A stretch of DNA of 40,643 nucleotides, taken from the NCBI GenBank assembly GCA_017462265.1, contig JAFTRN010000046.1:1-40643 (forward strand), in the 5' to 3' direction. The position numbers and the translations under genes are program-made. Below the pieces are notes generated by a model, which made no database searches, was not told the DNA's origin, and was given only the letters and a program-made list of their open reading frames with translations. This DNA is from Coprobacter sp. GTDB lineage: Bacteria; Bacteroidota; Bacteroidia; Bacteroidales; UBA11471. Within the stretch, counting starts at the first letter, position 1. Every line of letters starts with the position of its first letter. Positions 7,479 through 14,936 of this stretch are shown here, in pieces.

Positions 7479-9275
7479 TTACTCAAAATCATATCCGTAA
7501 ATCGTAGCATTCCAACCATCCGCAGAACGATATGCCGCTACAGATTCTGTTGGTACATATACTTTAGGCTTCTTTACACCCGACGTAGCTGTGGAAAATA
7601 TATAATCGTTTATAGCATATGGTGGTGTTTGCGATTCCATGTAAACGGTATCTATTCCATCGTCAAATGGCATACTTCCAATTGCTATCACACTTTTAGG
7701 AATATGGATACTTTGAAGAGAATCACAGCTACGAAACGCGTTAGACTCTATAGTTGTTAAACCATTTGGTAATATTATTTCCTTTAAAGGACAGCCACTA
7801 AATGCGGAGCTTCCAATTGTTGTTATTGTAGTACATAATTTGATATTTGATAATTTATGACATGAGGAAAATGTGTTTTTAGGTATTATAGTAACCCCCT
7901 CTGGAATAACAATATTATTCAATCTTTCACATTTGCGAAATACCTCTGTTCCTAACGTAACAACATTTTTCGGTATTTCAATTTTCCATAACTCAACGCA
8001 ATTATAAAAAGCTGAATTAGAAATTGATGTAAGACCTGTGAAATATTTCAATTCTGTAAAAGCCAAAATATTTGTTTCTTTAAACACTGTTCCCAATCTC
8101 TTTACGGCAGAGGCTTCTATATACGAAAGTTCGCCATCATTATTGTTATCCCAATTCATGCAACAGATAGTCTTCACCTGTAAATCTTCGAACTGGATAT
8201 TTCCTACGTTCTGTTTAAAAAATGTTATTACTAAACCATTTGCAAGATTGAAATACACATAGTCTTCGTCTTGCGTCACACTCTCAAATATACTATCTCC
8301 ATCACGACCATTAGCCCCATCATTTCCTATAGCTTTTCCAAGTTCAGTCCAAGATGAGCCTTCATCATAAGAAACATACCAATAACCATTTTCGATTTTC
8401 AAACGAGGGGTTACACCATCTTTGCCATCAGTACCATCAGAACCATTCGTTCCATCTTTTCCATCAGTGCCGTTACTACCATCTATGCCATCTGCACCAT
8501 CCTTGCCTACTGCCTTTATTTTTGTACCTTGGTCATCATATAGCCATTCACCATCAACGGTCCAGTAGTACATTCCATCGACATCTTTCATTACACCTAC
8601 AAGTGGTGTATGAACAACTTCTCCATTAGCTCCGTCATTTCCGGTAGCTCTTCCGAGTTCAGTCCAAGATGAGCCTTCATCATAAGAAACATACCAATAA
8701 CCGTTTTCGATTTTCAAACGAGGGGTTACACCATCTTTGCCATCGGTACCATCAGAACCATTCGTTCCATCTTTACCATCGGTACCATTACTACCATCTG
8801 TTCCATCAGCACCGTCTGTACCAATGGCTTTTATCTTAAGGCCTTTACCATCGAGCAACCACTCTCCATCGATTGTCCAATAGTAAATTCCATCAGTATC
8901 TTTCATTACCCCTATTTGTGGAGTATAACCATCTTTACCATCAGCGCCATTCGTTCCGTCGGCACCATCTTTTCCATTTTCCCCGTGGTAGATTGTGATT
9001 GTATCGCTGTGTGCAAATGTTATGGTATATCCTACAATTTCTCCATCTTTGCGTATTGGTGTTACGGCAGTTATGTAATCATTCTTTTCCAATGCTTCTA
9101 CAATAGTTTGCAATGCAGAAATGTTTGCATTAAGTTGCTTACACAACTCTTCAATAGCCGTAATACGATTTTCATGATTATCCAGTTTGTTCCAAATCTC
9201 GGTATCATCGTATTTACTGCATGACGATACAACAACGACTGCTATAAGAGTCGCCAAAGTCAATATTTTTTTCAT
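7479..9275 (-). CDS. Surface lipoprotein: DUF4988, collagen-like repeats, EF-hand, BspA-type LRRs
   Basis: A 598-residue lipoprotein from the ATG at 9275, chosen because it opens the signal peptide MKKILTLATLIAVVVVSSC, with the lipidated Cys at 19. An earlier in-frame ATG would overlap the gene upstream. Residues about 25-65 form a coiled coil (LDNHENRITAIEEL), followed by DUF4988-like repeats (IGVMKDTDGIYYWTIDGEWL). These alternate with collagen-like GxxG runs rich in GTDGKDG. A 105-residue unit is duplicated almost exactly. An EF-hand-like loop, DNNNDGELSYIE, precedes about 200 residues of LRR_5 repeats (SAFYNC, NTFSSC, SAFSGC, NAFRSC). The architecture fits an outer-membrane-anchored adhesin or glycan-binding protein; no enzyme motif is seen. 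The ligand is unknown. Confidence 0.88.
   Translation of the reverse strand: MKKILTLATLIAVVVVSSCSKYDDTEIWNKLDNHENRITAIEELCKQLNANISALQTIVEALEKNDYITAVTPIRKDGEIVGYTITFAHSDTITIYHGENGKDGADGTNGADGKDGYTPQIGVMKDTDGIYYWTIDGEWLLDGKGLKIKAIGTDGADGTDGSNGTDGKDGTNGSDGTDGKDGVTPRLKIENGYWYVSYDEGSSWTELGRATGNDGANGEVVHTPLVGVMKDVDGMYYWTVDGEWLYDDQGTKIKAVGKDGADGIDGSNGTDGKDGTNGSDGTDGKDGVTPRLKIENGYWYVSYDEGSSWTELGKAIGNDGANGRDGDSIFESVTQDEDYVYFNLANGLVITFFKQNVGNIQFEDLQVKTICCMNWDNNNDGELSYIEASAVKRLGTVFKETNILAFTELKYFTGLTSISNSAFYNCVELWKIEIPKNVVTLGTEVFRKCERLNNIVIPEGVTIIPKNTFSSCHKLSNIKLCTTITTIGSSAFSGCPLKEIILPNGLTTIESNAFRSCDSLQSIHIPKSVIAIGSMPFDDGIDTVYMESQTPPYAINDYIFSTATSGVKKPKVYVPTESVAAYRSADGWNATIYGYDFE
8341..8805 (-). repeat. 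Near-identical internal duplication in the LRR lipoprotein gene
   Basis: About 150 bp at 8341-8490 recur at 8656-8805 with only a few substitutions, an offset of 315 bp or 105 codons. Both copies encode VTPRLKIENGYWYVSYDEGS and neighbouring collagen-like residues. Such in-frame repeats can expand or contract by recombination. Confidence 0.9.
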
Positions 9276-9285
9276 AATCGTATTT

Positions 9286-9750
9286 TTAAGCATTAAATTC
9301 TTCCCATATATTAATATCCTCATCAGCCAGATAGCGTACAGAGAAACGATGTTGCTGAATTTGATTTTGGTACGACTTCCAATAGTATTCCGCTAAATTT
9401 TCTATAGTATATTGTTTCACACCATCATATTTTTGCAATTGAAAGAATAGTACTTTTTCTCCTTTTTTATTTTCGACACATGGATATTTTTCTCCAATAA
9501 AAAAATCAGCATTGTTATCTGACAAATAGTGCAACATTTCCACCCAAGGATTATACGAATCGCAATCGAATATGGCCATTTCCTCCCCAACGCTTATGCT
9601 CTCAACAATATCCTCAAGGACATTCTTGATACAGGCTGAAGACTCTAAATCTGAAATTAAACCTCGTTCGTAATACTTTCCCACGACATATGGGATACTA
9701 ATTCCTGAAAAACCACTTTCTGTGATTATTTCCTTAATAGGACTACTCAT
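9286..9750 (-). CDS. Hypothetical protein (154 aa), AT-rich island
   Basis: I do not recognise this family. The ATG at 9750 is preferred because an A-rich run lies directly before it, as is usual for Bacteroidota starts; an in-frame ATG at 9774 would add eight residues. The product is acidic, soluble and rich in Tyr, Glu and Asn, with no signal peptide or membrane segment. Local features are IPYVVGKYYERG near residue 20, an acidic MAIFDCDSYNPWVEML segment near 60 and a Trp/Tyr-rich C-terminus (AEYYWKSYQNQIQQHRF). Its stop is 10 bp from the lipoprotein start, so it heads the leftward three-gene group. It lies directly behind the structured element at 9.79-10.03 kb, which ends in a U-run 41 bp before this start. 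Real by position and codon pattern; function unknown. Confidence 0.65.
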   Translation of the reverse strand: MSSPIKEIITESGFSGISIPYVVGKYYERGLISDLESSACIKNVLEDIVESISVGEEMAIFDCDSYNPWVEMLHYLSDNNADFFIGEKYPCVENKKGEKVLFFQLQKYDGVKQYTIENLAEYYWKSYQNQIQQHRFSVRYLADEDINIWEEFNA

Positions 9751-9790
9751 TTTTTTTTGATTTAGCCACCTCAACTCCTACGGGTGAGTT

Positions 9791-10030
9791 ATAAAAAAAA
9801 GAAAAGTGTGGAGTTGATTTCCGTTTATTGAATAGAGGCTCTGACAAAACCCTGACCAAAATAAACGATACAATGCCCCACACTTGAATAGTATGGGTAT
9901 ATGCACATAGGCATAGCCACATAGCTATACAAGAAATGAGTGCTGTTCGTTGCCCCTTGGTCTTGAAAACTGTCAGATTTTCTATTCAGGACTGCGAAAA
10001 CACTTTCTATATGTCTGCTATTTTGCAATA
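9791..10030 (-). ncRNA. Structured non-coding RNA candidate (6S-like rod or attenuating leader)
   Basis: Read on the minus strand, 9988 to 9829 folds into a rod of nested helices with near-symmetric loops: TGAATAGA/TCTATTCA (9981-9988 with 9829-9836), CTGACA/TGTCAG (9971-9976 with 9841-9846), GACC/GGTC (9959-9962 with 9854-9857), AACGA/TCGTT (9947-9951 with 9864-9868), GCACT/AGTGT (9939-9943 with 9880-9884) and GTATA/TATAC (9926-9930 with 9897-9901). A competing fold pairs AGTGTGG/CCACACT (9878-9884 with 9805-9811) and CGTTTATT/AATAAACG (9860-9867 with 9822-9829), just before a U-run at 9791-9804, like a terminator. A small hairpin, GCTATT-GCAA-AATAGC, lies at 10018-10033. A promoter-like box is at 10037-10044. 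Length and rod shape suggest 6S RNA, possibly of the Bacteroidales-1 type, but that identity is not proven. Confidence 0.5.
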
Positions 10031-10072
10031 GCATCGCAAAAATAAAAAGAATTTTTGAAACGAACAACACTC
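9938..10072. repeat. 14-bp inverted repeat flanking the RNA 5' region
   Basis: GAGTGCTGTTCGTT at 9938-9951 is an inverted match (13 of 14) to AACGAACAACACTC at 10059-10072. If transcription began upstream of 10072, this would be a third helix that excludes the rod. Otherwise it acts only at DNA level. Confidence 0.6.
10037..10044 (-). promoter_or_regulatory. Candidate -7 box for the structured RNA
   Basis: TATTTTTG on the minus strand matches TAnnTTTG and would start transcription near 10030. The -33 element is weak (TTG or TTTC in the GTTCGTTTC stretch). Confidence 0.4.
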
Positions 10073-10279
10073 AAGTGGAACATTGTAACAACTTCATAAA
10101 AAAGTTATTTTCAGTAAAAAAAACTACAATTAGTCGATTGATACATTAAGAACAAAAGAAGAATAGCCGTGTGTATCGAATATTTTCAGTTTCAACTCCA
10201 AATATTTACAAGATTCATTAACATACTGAGAAGTTGTTATACCCAACATACTTACCGATTTCACCGACACCGGAGGTAC

Positions 10280-10313
10280 AAAAAAAAGCAGGACGCGTTT
10301 GCGACCTGCTTTT
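10280..10313 (-). terminator. Terminator downstream of tRNA-Met
   Basis: On the minus strand AAAAGCAGG pairs with CCTGCTTTT, with an inner CGC/GCG pair, followed by a U-run. It begins two bases after the tRNA 3' end. Confidence 0.8.
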
Positions 10314-10314
10314 G

Positions 10315-10388
10315 TAGCGGGGACGAGAATTGAACTCGTGACCTCCGGGTTATGAATCCGACGCTCTAACCAACTGAGCTACCCCGCC
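10315..10388 (-). tRNA. tRNA-Met (anticodon CAT)
   Basis: On the minus strand the acceptor 5' half GGCGGGG pairs with CCCCGCT (G-U at 1-72), the D stem is GCTC/GAGC, the anticodon loop is TTCATAA, and the T arm is ACGAG-TTCAATT-CTCGT. The discriminator base is A and CCA is not encoded. The anticodon stem has one A-C mismatch next to the loop. CAT could also belong to a lysidine-modified tRNA-Ile; elongator or initiator tRNA-Met is the default reading. Confidence 0.93.
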
Positions 10389-10537
10389 ATCACATATTCT
10401 ATTTCGGAAATGCGGTTGCAAAGGTAAAACATTTTCTCGAAATGAAAAAATTTTATGCCCGAAAAATGAAACTATTCTCAACATTTTACCAAAAATCCAA
10501 CTTTAACGATTTTTTATACAGGCTTTTCTTGGCTCGT

Positions 10538-10570
10538 ATTGTATAATTTCATACAAAAGTATTACCTTTG
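10538..10570 (+). promoter_or_regulatory. Promoter of the beta-barrel/DUF4861 genes
   Basis: ATTG at 10538-10541, 21 bp, then TACCTTTG at 10563-10570, a perfect TAnnTTTG box. The inferred transcript starts near 10577, giving a leader of about 185 nt. Confidence 0.65.
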
Positions 10571-10575
10571 TAATA

Positions 10576-10749
10576 AGAAGCTGTTTAAAATTTTCTTGAA
10601 AGATTTTACTACGGCTACAAAATAAAATTTAAACAACTTCTAAGTAGGAGAACGCAATCCCCTCGCCGATTGTTGATATTTATATGCTGTTTTGATTTTT
10701 CTTGAAAAATTATTACAGCTTCAAAAACAAAGGTTAAACGACTTCTAAA
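10576..10749 (+). repeat. Two direct copies of a 65-bp hairpin-ended repeat
   Basis: Copy 1 (10576-10643) and copy 2 (10684-10749) share GCTGTTT, TTTTCTTGAAA, GGCTaCAAAA/AGCTtCAAAA and TTAAAC(A/G)ACTTCTAA. The ends are inverted (AGAAGCTGTTTAAA with TTTAAACAACTTCT in copy 1), so each can fold. The same ends occur in the dnaK leader at 1245-1273. Confidence 0.75.
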
Positions 10750-10761
10750 AAATCTATCCGT

Positions 10762-11436
10762 ATGAAAAAGTACATCAAAATTATCTGCCTCGCGAGTATC
10801 ATCGCACTCATCGGCACACCGGTCCACGCAATAGATTTCAATTGGGGTGTTAAGGGCGGCCTCAACCTCTCGGGTTCGACCTTCAAAGGATTGAGAGACA
10901 ACATCAGTTCCGACGCTTGCGGAGGAAACGGTTTCTTCATAGGCCCGATGGGCGAAATAGCCTTCCCCATAGGTCTCTCTATCGACGGTTCGTTGCTGTA
11001 CCTGCAACGTCGTTCGAAATTTACCAACGACCTCAATATGGAGACGGTCAATTTCTATCGACACTCGCTCGACATTCCGCTGTATCTGAAATACACGTTC
11101 AACCCCTTCAAGATGTTTGGTATCTACGCCGGTGTGGGCCCGTCGTTCACATTCGATTTCAAAAACGACAATCTCACCGACAAGTTGTATCAACTGGCAG
11201 GCGTAGAGAATATGCAGGCCAACAGCGCCAACCTCATCAGCAACGAGGCACAGATAGGCCTCAACTTCACCCTCGGTGTTGTATTGTTCAAGCACCTGAG
11301 AGCCGGTGTGAACTATCGCCAACCGCTGGGCAACAGTGTGAAAGAGACGTTCACCGAGGCATGGTCGGACATACTGGGAGAGAACTTCTCCAACAAAAAC
11401 AAAATGTGGCAATTAGTATTCAGCGTAACATTCTAA
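10762..11436 (+). CDS. Outer-membrane beta-barrel protein (porin/PorT-like family)
   Basis: A 224-residue protein with a signal peptide (MKKYIKIICLASIIALIGTPVHA, cleavage after A23) and a mature part of alternating beta strands. It starts FNWGVKGGLNLSG, typical of the outer membrane beta-barrel domain (OMP_b-brl) of Bacteroidota. Short turns and repeated Gly-Val-Gly strands (YAGVGPSFTF, LGVVLFKHLRAGVNY) fit an 8-stranded barrel, and the C-terminus ends in aromatic VFSVTF, the usual outer-membrane insertion signal. It lies 18 bp before the DUF4861 gene and probably shares its transcript. No ligand is suggested. It has a long leader with two repeats. Confidence 0.85.
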   Translation: MKKYIKIICLASIIALIGTPVHAIDFNWGVKGGLNLSGSTFKGLRDNISSDACGGNGFFIGPMGEIAFPIGLSIDGSLLYLQRRSKFTNDLNMETVNFYRHSLDIPLYLKYTFNPFKMFGIYAGVGPSFTFDFKNDNLTDKLYQLAGVENMQANSANLISNEAQIGLNFTLGVVLFKHLRAGVNYRQPLGNSVKETFTEAWSDILGENFSNKNKMWQLVFSVTF

Positions 11437-11454
11437 CCCCCTCATATCGATACC

Positions 11455-12690
11455 ATGAAACTTTTACAGCTATTACCCTGCGCTTTCGCGCTATGCCTCG
11501 GCGCGCAACTGCAAGCACAAGAAAAAACGCTCACCATAGAGATAGAGAACCCCTGGGAGCAGGAAAAGAAAGATTACCCCGTAGTGCTGGCCGCCAAGGA
11601 CTTGAAGTGCGACTTCGCCATACAATCGGCTACGCTTTATGACGGAACGACCGAGATACCCTCGCAAGTCGATGACCTCGACCGCGACGGTGCCGGCGAC
11701 GAAATCGCATTCGTCGTAGATATGCCGGGGAAATCGAAAAAAAATCTGACTATCACACTCTCGGCCGAGAGAGTTGCCGAGCGATACACCCCACGCGTGT
11801 ATGCCGATATGAAAATATACGACAAGAGCAACAAACGCGAGAAACATCAGAAGATACACTCCCTCACCATACCCGGCACGAGCAACGTATATAACAACCT
11901 CTACCATCATGGACCGGCGTTCGAGTCGGAACTCGTGGCATATCGCATCTACTTCGACAAGAAACAGACCGTCGATATATACGGCAAATTCAATAAAGGA
12001 TTCGAGGTAGAGCCGAGCGGTTGGTATCCCGACGACAAGCAACTTGCCGCCGGATTTGGCGACGATGTATTGCGCGTAAGCGGCAGTTGCGGAATGGGAG
12101 CACTCAAAGGGTGGAACGCCAAAAACAAGAAAGCCATACATATAGAACCGGTAGCCGAACGCACCGGCACCATATTGGCCTACGGTCCGGCACGCACGGT
12201 CGTAGATATGGCGGTGAGGGGCTGGGAATATGGTGACAGCCGCCTGAACATGACCTGCCGATACACGCTCTATGGCGGACACCGCGACGCACAGGTGGAT
12301 ATCATATTCGACAAGCCACTCGGCAATGAAACTTTCTGCACAGGTGTGCAAGACATCAAAGGCTCGGTATCGTATAGCGACCACAAAGGCCTGATAGGTT
12401 GTTGGGGTAGAGACTGGCCGGTAAACGACACGGTGAAATATGCTAAAGAGACCGTAGGATTGGGCACCTATATTCCTCAAAAATATATCGCCGGTGAAAC
12501 GAAAGACAAGGTCAATTATCTATATCAGGTACAAGCACCCGGCAAGACCGGCCTTACCTATTATATAACGTTTACCTCCATGAAAGAGACTTTCGGCTAC
12601 AAAACGTCCGAAGCTTGGTTTGACTACTTGCAAAGTTGGCGACAAGACCTCGAACAACCCTGCAAAATAAAAATAAAGAAAAAGAAATAA
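11455..12690 (+). CDS. DUF4861 domain-containing secreted protein
   Basis: A 411-residue protein with a signal peptide (MKLLQLLPCAFALCLGAQLQAQ, cleavage before EKTL). Almost the whole mature part looks like DUF4861: an N-terminal beta-rich section (LTIEIENPWEQEKKDYPVVL) with QVDDLDRDGAGDEIAF, then HHGPAFESELVAYRIYFDKK and a late GCWGRDWPVNDT segment. The family is found in Bacteroidota, often near polysaccharide-utilisation genes, and its activity is not known to me. It is probably periplasmic or exported. It follows the beta-barrel gene by 18 bp and is closed by a strong terminator. The family call is from memory of its conserved pattern. Confidence 0.75.
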   Translation: MKLLQLLPCAFALCLGAQLQAQEKTLTIEIENPWEQEKKDYPVVLAAKDLKCDFAIQSATLYDGTTEIPSQVDDLDRDGAGDEIAFVVDMPGKSKKNLTITLSAERVAERYTPRVYADMKIYDKSNKREKHQKIHSLTIPGTSNVYNNLYHHGPAFESELVAYRIYFDKKQTVDIYGKFNKGFEVEPSGWYPDDKQLAAGFGDDVLRVSGSCGMGALKGWNAKNKKAIHIEPVAERTGTILAYGPARTVVDMAVRGWEYGDSRLNMTCRYTLYGGHRDAQVDIIFDKPLGNETFCTGVQDIKGSVSYSDHKGLIGCWGRDWPVNDTVKYAKETVGLGTYIPQKYIAGETKDKVNYLYQVQAPGKTGLTYYITFTSMKETFGYKTSEAWFDYLQSWRQDLEQPCKIKIKKKK

Positions 12691-12697
12691 CCCTTCG

Positions 12698-12728
12698 AAA
12701 GAGCCGGATTGTTTCCGGCTCTTTTTTA
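12698..12728 (+). terminator. Terminator after the DUF4861 gene
   Basis: AAGAGCCGG, a 7-base loop, CCGGCTCTT and a run of T. Confidence 0.88.
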
Positions 12729-12755
12729 TCGCTGTCCGACCGACTTTTCGTACCC

Positions 12756-13583
12756 CTACACCTCTATAATCGAGAGGAAAGTATCATGCAGTAAGCTGTT
12801 TGTAGCCAGCACATCGTATTGCATATCTCGCCACATAGCAGGCGACACATCGGATGTGAGCAACTCTGAGGCATCGAAGTCGGAAACCCGACCGCAAGCC
12901 TCACGCAATATCACCACACCGGCGGCAATATCCCACACGTGCAACCCCGGCTCGATATAGGCCTCCACACGTCCGGCGGCCACATTGCATATATCCATCG
13001 CAGCCGATCCACATATACGCACCGCTCCCACCCTGCCATACAGGTCGTGAAGCAAAGCTGTAGCCATAGGACGATACCGCTCGGCATCGTAGGGTAGGCC
13101 TATATGCACGTAAGAGGCCTCGAACCGTTCACACAGAGAGGCCCGTATAGGCTCGCCATTCACATAGGCACCGCCACACCGCCACGCATAAAAACATTCG
13201 TCTCGACACACATCATACACCACACCGGCAATAAGACCTTCACGTACACACCCCAACGCGATGCTCACGGAGTAGGGCGATTTGTCGTGCACATAATTGG
13301 TAGTACCATCGAGCGGATCGATAATCCAGAAATACTCTTCACCCCGATAGGCCGCCGTATGCTCCTCGGTAATAAATCCGGCACCGGGCAATAGCGATGA
13401 AAGCCCGGCCACCACGCGACGCTCGGCCTCGCGATCGACATACGATACGTAATCGTGCAGCCCCTTCTCTTCTACCCTATCGGTGTCGAACGTCCGCCGC
13501 TCCTCTCGCAAGTACTCCCCGACCTCTCGTGCCAAGTCGCACACGCGCGGGGTAAGTTCCGATAACAAATCTTCGTGTTTCAT
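12756..13583 (-). CDS. Inositol monophosphatase family protein (SuhB/CysQ-like)
   Basis: A 275-residue Mg-dependent phosphatase; the ATG at 13583 is preferred over one six codons upstream. The metal-site motifs are intact: ITEEH at about 71-75, WIIDPLDGTTNYVH at about 86-99 (two Asp ligands) and HVWDIAAGVVILREACG near the C-terminus. The family removes phosphate from inositol phosphates, 3'-phosphoadenosine phosphates or related sugar phosphates. DGTTNYVH is closer to the SuhB/IMPase pattern than to FBPase, but the substrate cannot be fixed from sequence. It converges on the DUF4861 gene. A minus-strand TATATTTG box at 13652-13659 is a likely promoter. Confidence 0.9.
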   Translation of the reverse strand: MKHEDLLSELTPRVCDLAREVGEYLREERRTFDTDRVEEKGLHDYVSYVDREAERRVVAGLSSLLPGAGFITEEHTAAYRGEEYFWIIDPLDGTTNYVHDKSPYSVSIALGCVREGLIAGVVYDVCRDECFYAWRCGGAYVNGEPIRASLCERFEASYVHIGLPYDAERYRPMATALLHDLYGRVGAVRICGSAAMDICNVAAGRVEAYIEPGLHVWDIAAGVVILREACGRVSDFDASELLTSDVSPAMWRDMQYDVLATNSLLHDTFLSIIEV

Positions 13584-13651
13584 AATACCTATATATAACA
13601 ATCGACATACAGAAATTGTGCTAATACTAATTTGTATCGCCTCCTATACCG

Positions 13652-13659
13652 CAAATATA
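13652..13659 (-). promoter_or_regulatory. Candidate -7 box for the IMPase-family gene
   Basis: TATATTTG on the minus strand (TAnnTTTG), about 69 bp before the start codon. No clear -33 box. Confidence 0.4.
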
Positions 13660-13776
13660 GGGATAGTGGATTAAATGAGCGTAATCGGAGAAAGATTTTT
13701 CAGAATCACACACCTAAATTCACATTTAATAACGATTGTATCATTTTTGTGTCATAGCTTTTTTTTGGCCGTTTTC

Positions 13777-13807
13777 TTTCGATTTTGAAAAAGAAACCCT
13801 ATATTTG
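13777..13807 (+). promoter_or_regulatory. Promoter of the exb-tonB operon
   Basis: TTTC at 13777-13780, 19 bp, then TATATTTG at 13800-13807. It would give a leader of about 250 nt. Confidence 0.5.
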
Positions 13808-14062
13808 AGCCGTATTTTCGATAAAAGCGACGTAACCGATAAGCGGAATTCATCACCGAATACCGTGTAACACAATAACGCAGAAAGGATTATCGCAGCA
13901 CAAGCGGTACGAAATGCTGTGTGCGGCGCTTGTCTCCGATGTAGCGAAATATTGGATAAACGCACCCCGCCACCGTGAAACTCGAAAAAACAGAACCTGT
14001 ACACAAACATAAAAACGAATATAAAAAATTTCACAAAAACTGTAAACTAACCTAAAATTGTT

Positions 14063-14899
14063 ATGGAGACAAAAAAACCTCAAGCCCCAAAAGCTAAGAA
14101 AGAATCTAAAGGATTCCGTGGTATTGAATCGGCATTTGCCGTTATCGTATGCTGCCTTGTAGTAGCTCTTATCGTGTTTAACTACGTTCTCGGTAATCCC
14201 GAAAACTTCGAAGGTGGCGACCCCGTAAAAGGACACCCCATCAACATGCTGGGTACTATCTACAAAGGTGGTTTCATCGTGCCTATTCTGCAAACCCTGT
14301 TCCTCACGGTAATCGTATTGTCGATCGAACGTGCTTTCGCCCTTGTTACTGCTAAAGGTAAAGGCAGCATGTCGAAATTCGTCATCAACGTTAAAGCCGC
14401 TCTCGCCGCTAACGACATTGCCAAAGCTCAAGAATATTGCAACAAACAAAAAGGTTGCGTTGGTAGCGTAGTATCTTCGGCCTTGAAAAAATATGCTGAA
14501 GTAGAAGCCAACGACGAAATGAGCAAAGAGCAAAAACTCGTTGCTATCCAAAAAGAGGTAGAAGAGGCCACCGCTCTCGAGCTCCCCACCTTGGAAATGA
14601 ACCTCGCCGTAGTTGCTACCATGACCACCCTCGGTACTCTCGTCGGACTTCTCGGTACTGTGTTGGGTATGATCAAATCGTTCTCGGCTCTTGCTACCTC
14701 GACCGGTGCTCCCGACTCAGTTGCCCTCTCGACCGGTATCTCTGAGGCTCTTGTAAATACCGCCTTCGGTATCGCAACCGGTGCTCTCGCTGTAATCTCT
14801 TACAACTTCTTCACCAGCAAAATCGACAAAATCACCTACGCCATCGACGAGATTGGCTTCTCTATCGTACAATCTTACGCCGCTAACCACAGCAAGTAA
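14063..14899 (+). CDS. exbB: MotA/TolQ/ExbB proton channel family protein
   Basis: A 278-residue inner-membrane protein, the channel subunit that with ExbD turns proton flow into motion of TonB. It has a basic cytoplasmic N-terminus, a first TM at about 28-46, a second at about 72-92 (FIVPILQTLFLTVIVLSIER), a cytoplasmic loop with Cys-rich YCNKQKGCVGS, and two late TM helices. The signature is LAVVATMTTLGTLVGLLGTV followed by GISEALVNTAFGIATGALAVI, with the small Gly/Ala/Thr residues that line the family's pore. It is followed 37 bp later by two exbD genes and tonB, the usual Bacteroidota order. Identification is confident. Confidence 0.95.
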   Translation: METKKPQAPKAKKESKGFRGIESAFAVIVCCLVVALIVFNYVLGNPENFEGGDPVKGHPINMLGTIYKGGFIVPILQTLFLTVIVLSIERAFALVTAKGKGSMSKFVINVKAALAANDIAKAQEYCNKQKGCVGSVVSSALKKYAEVEANDEMSKEQKLVAIQKEVEEATALELPTLEMNLAVVATMTTLGTLVGLLGTVLGMIKSFSALATSTGAPDSVALSTGISEALVNTAFGIATGALAVISYNFFTSKIDKITYAIDEIGFSIVQSYAANHSK

Positions 14900-14936
14900 T
14901 CAACCGTAAAAAGTAAACTTCTGAAACAGTAAGATT

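Larger units (their letters stand above)
10389..10761. other. Leader region of the beta-barrel gene with a duplicated repeat
   Basis: No gene is seen in this 373-bp gap. It holds a promoter (10538-10570) and two direct copies of a 65-bp repeat in the inferred 5' untranslated region. Confidence 0.6.
13584..14062. other. Divergent intergenic region with a long exbB leader
   Basis: This 479-bp gap contains the IMPase-family promoter on the left and the exbB promoter at 13777-13807. The remaining 250 bp before exbB form an untranslated leader with no recognised riboswitch. The last 60 bases are A-rich. Confidence 0.5.

Noticed and set aside
9825..10070. 81-codon minus-strand frame inside the structured element
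   Set aside because: The region is explained by long nested inverted repeats; no clear ribosome site and no family-like pattern.
9791..10072. Retron, insertion sequence or tmRNA
   Set aside because: No reverse transcriptase or transposase is nearby, and no tRNA-like end or tag frame is seen.
10315..10388. tRNA-Met as attachment site for the AT-rich island at 6.9-10.1 kb
   Set aside because: I found no direct copy of the tRNA 3' end at the far side of the island and no integrase within it.
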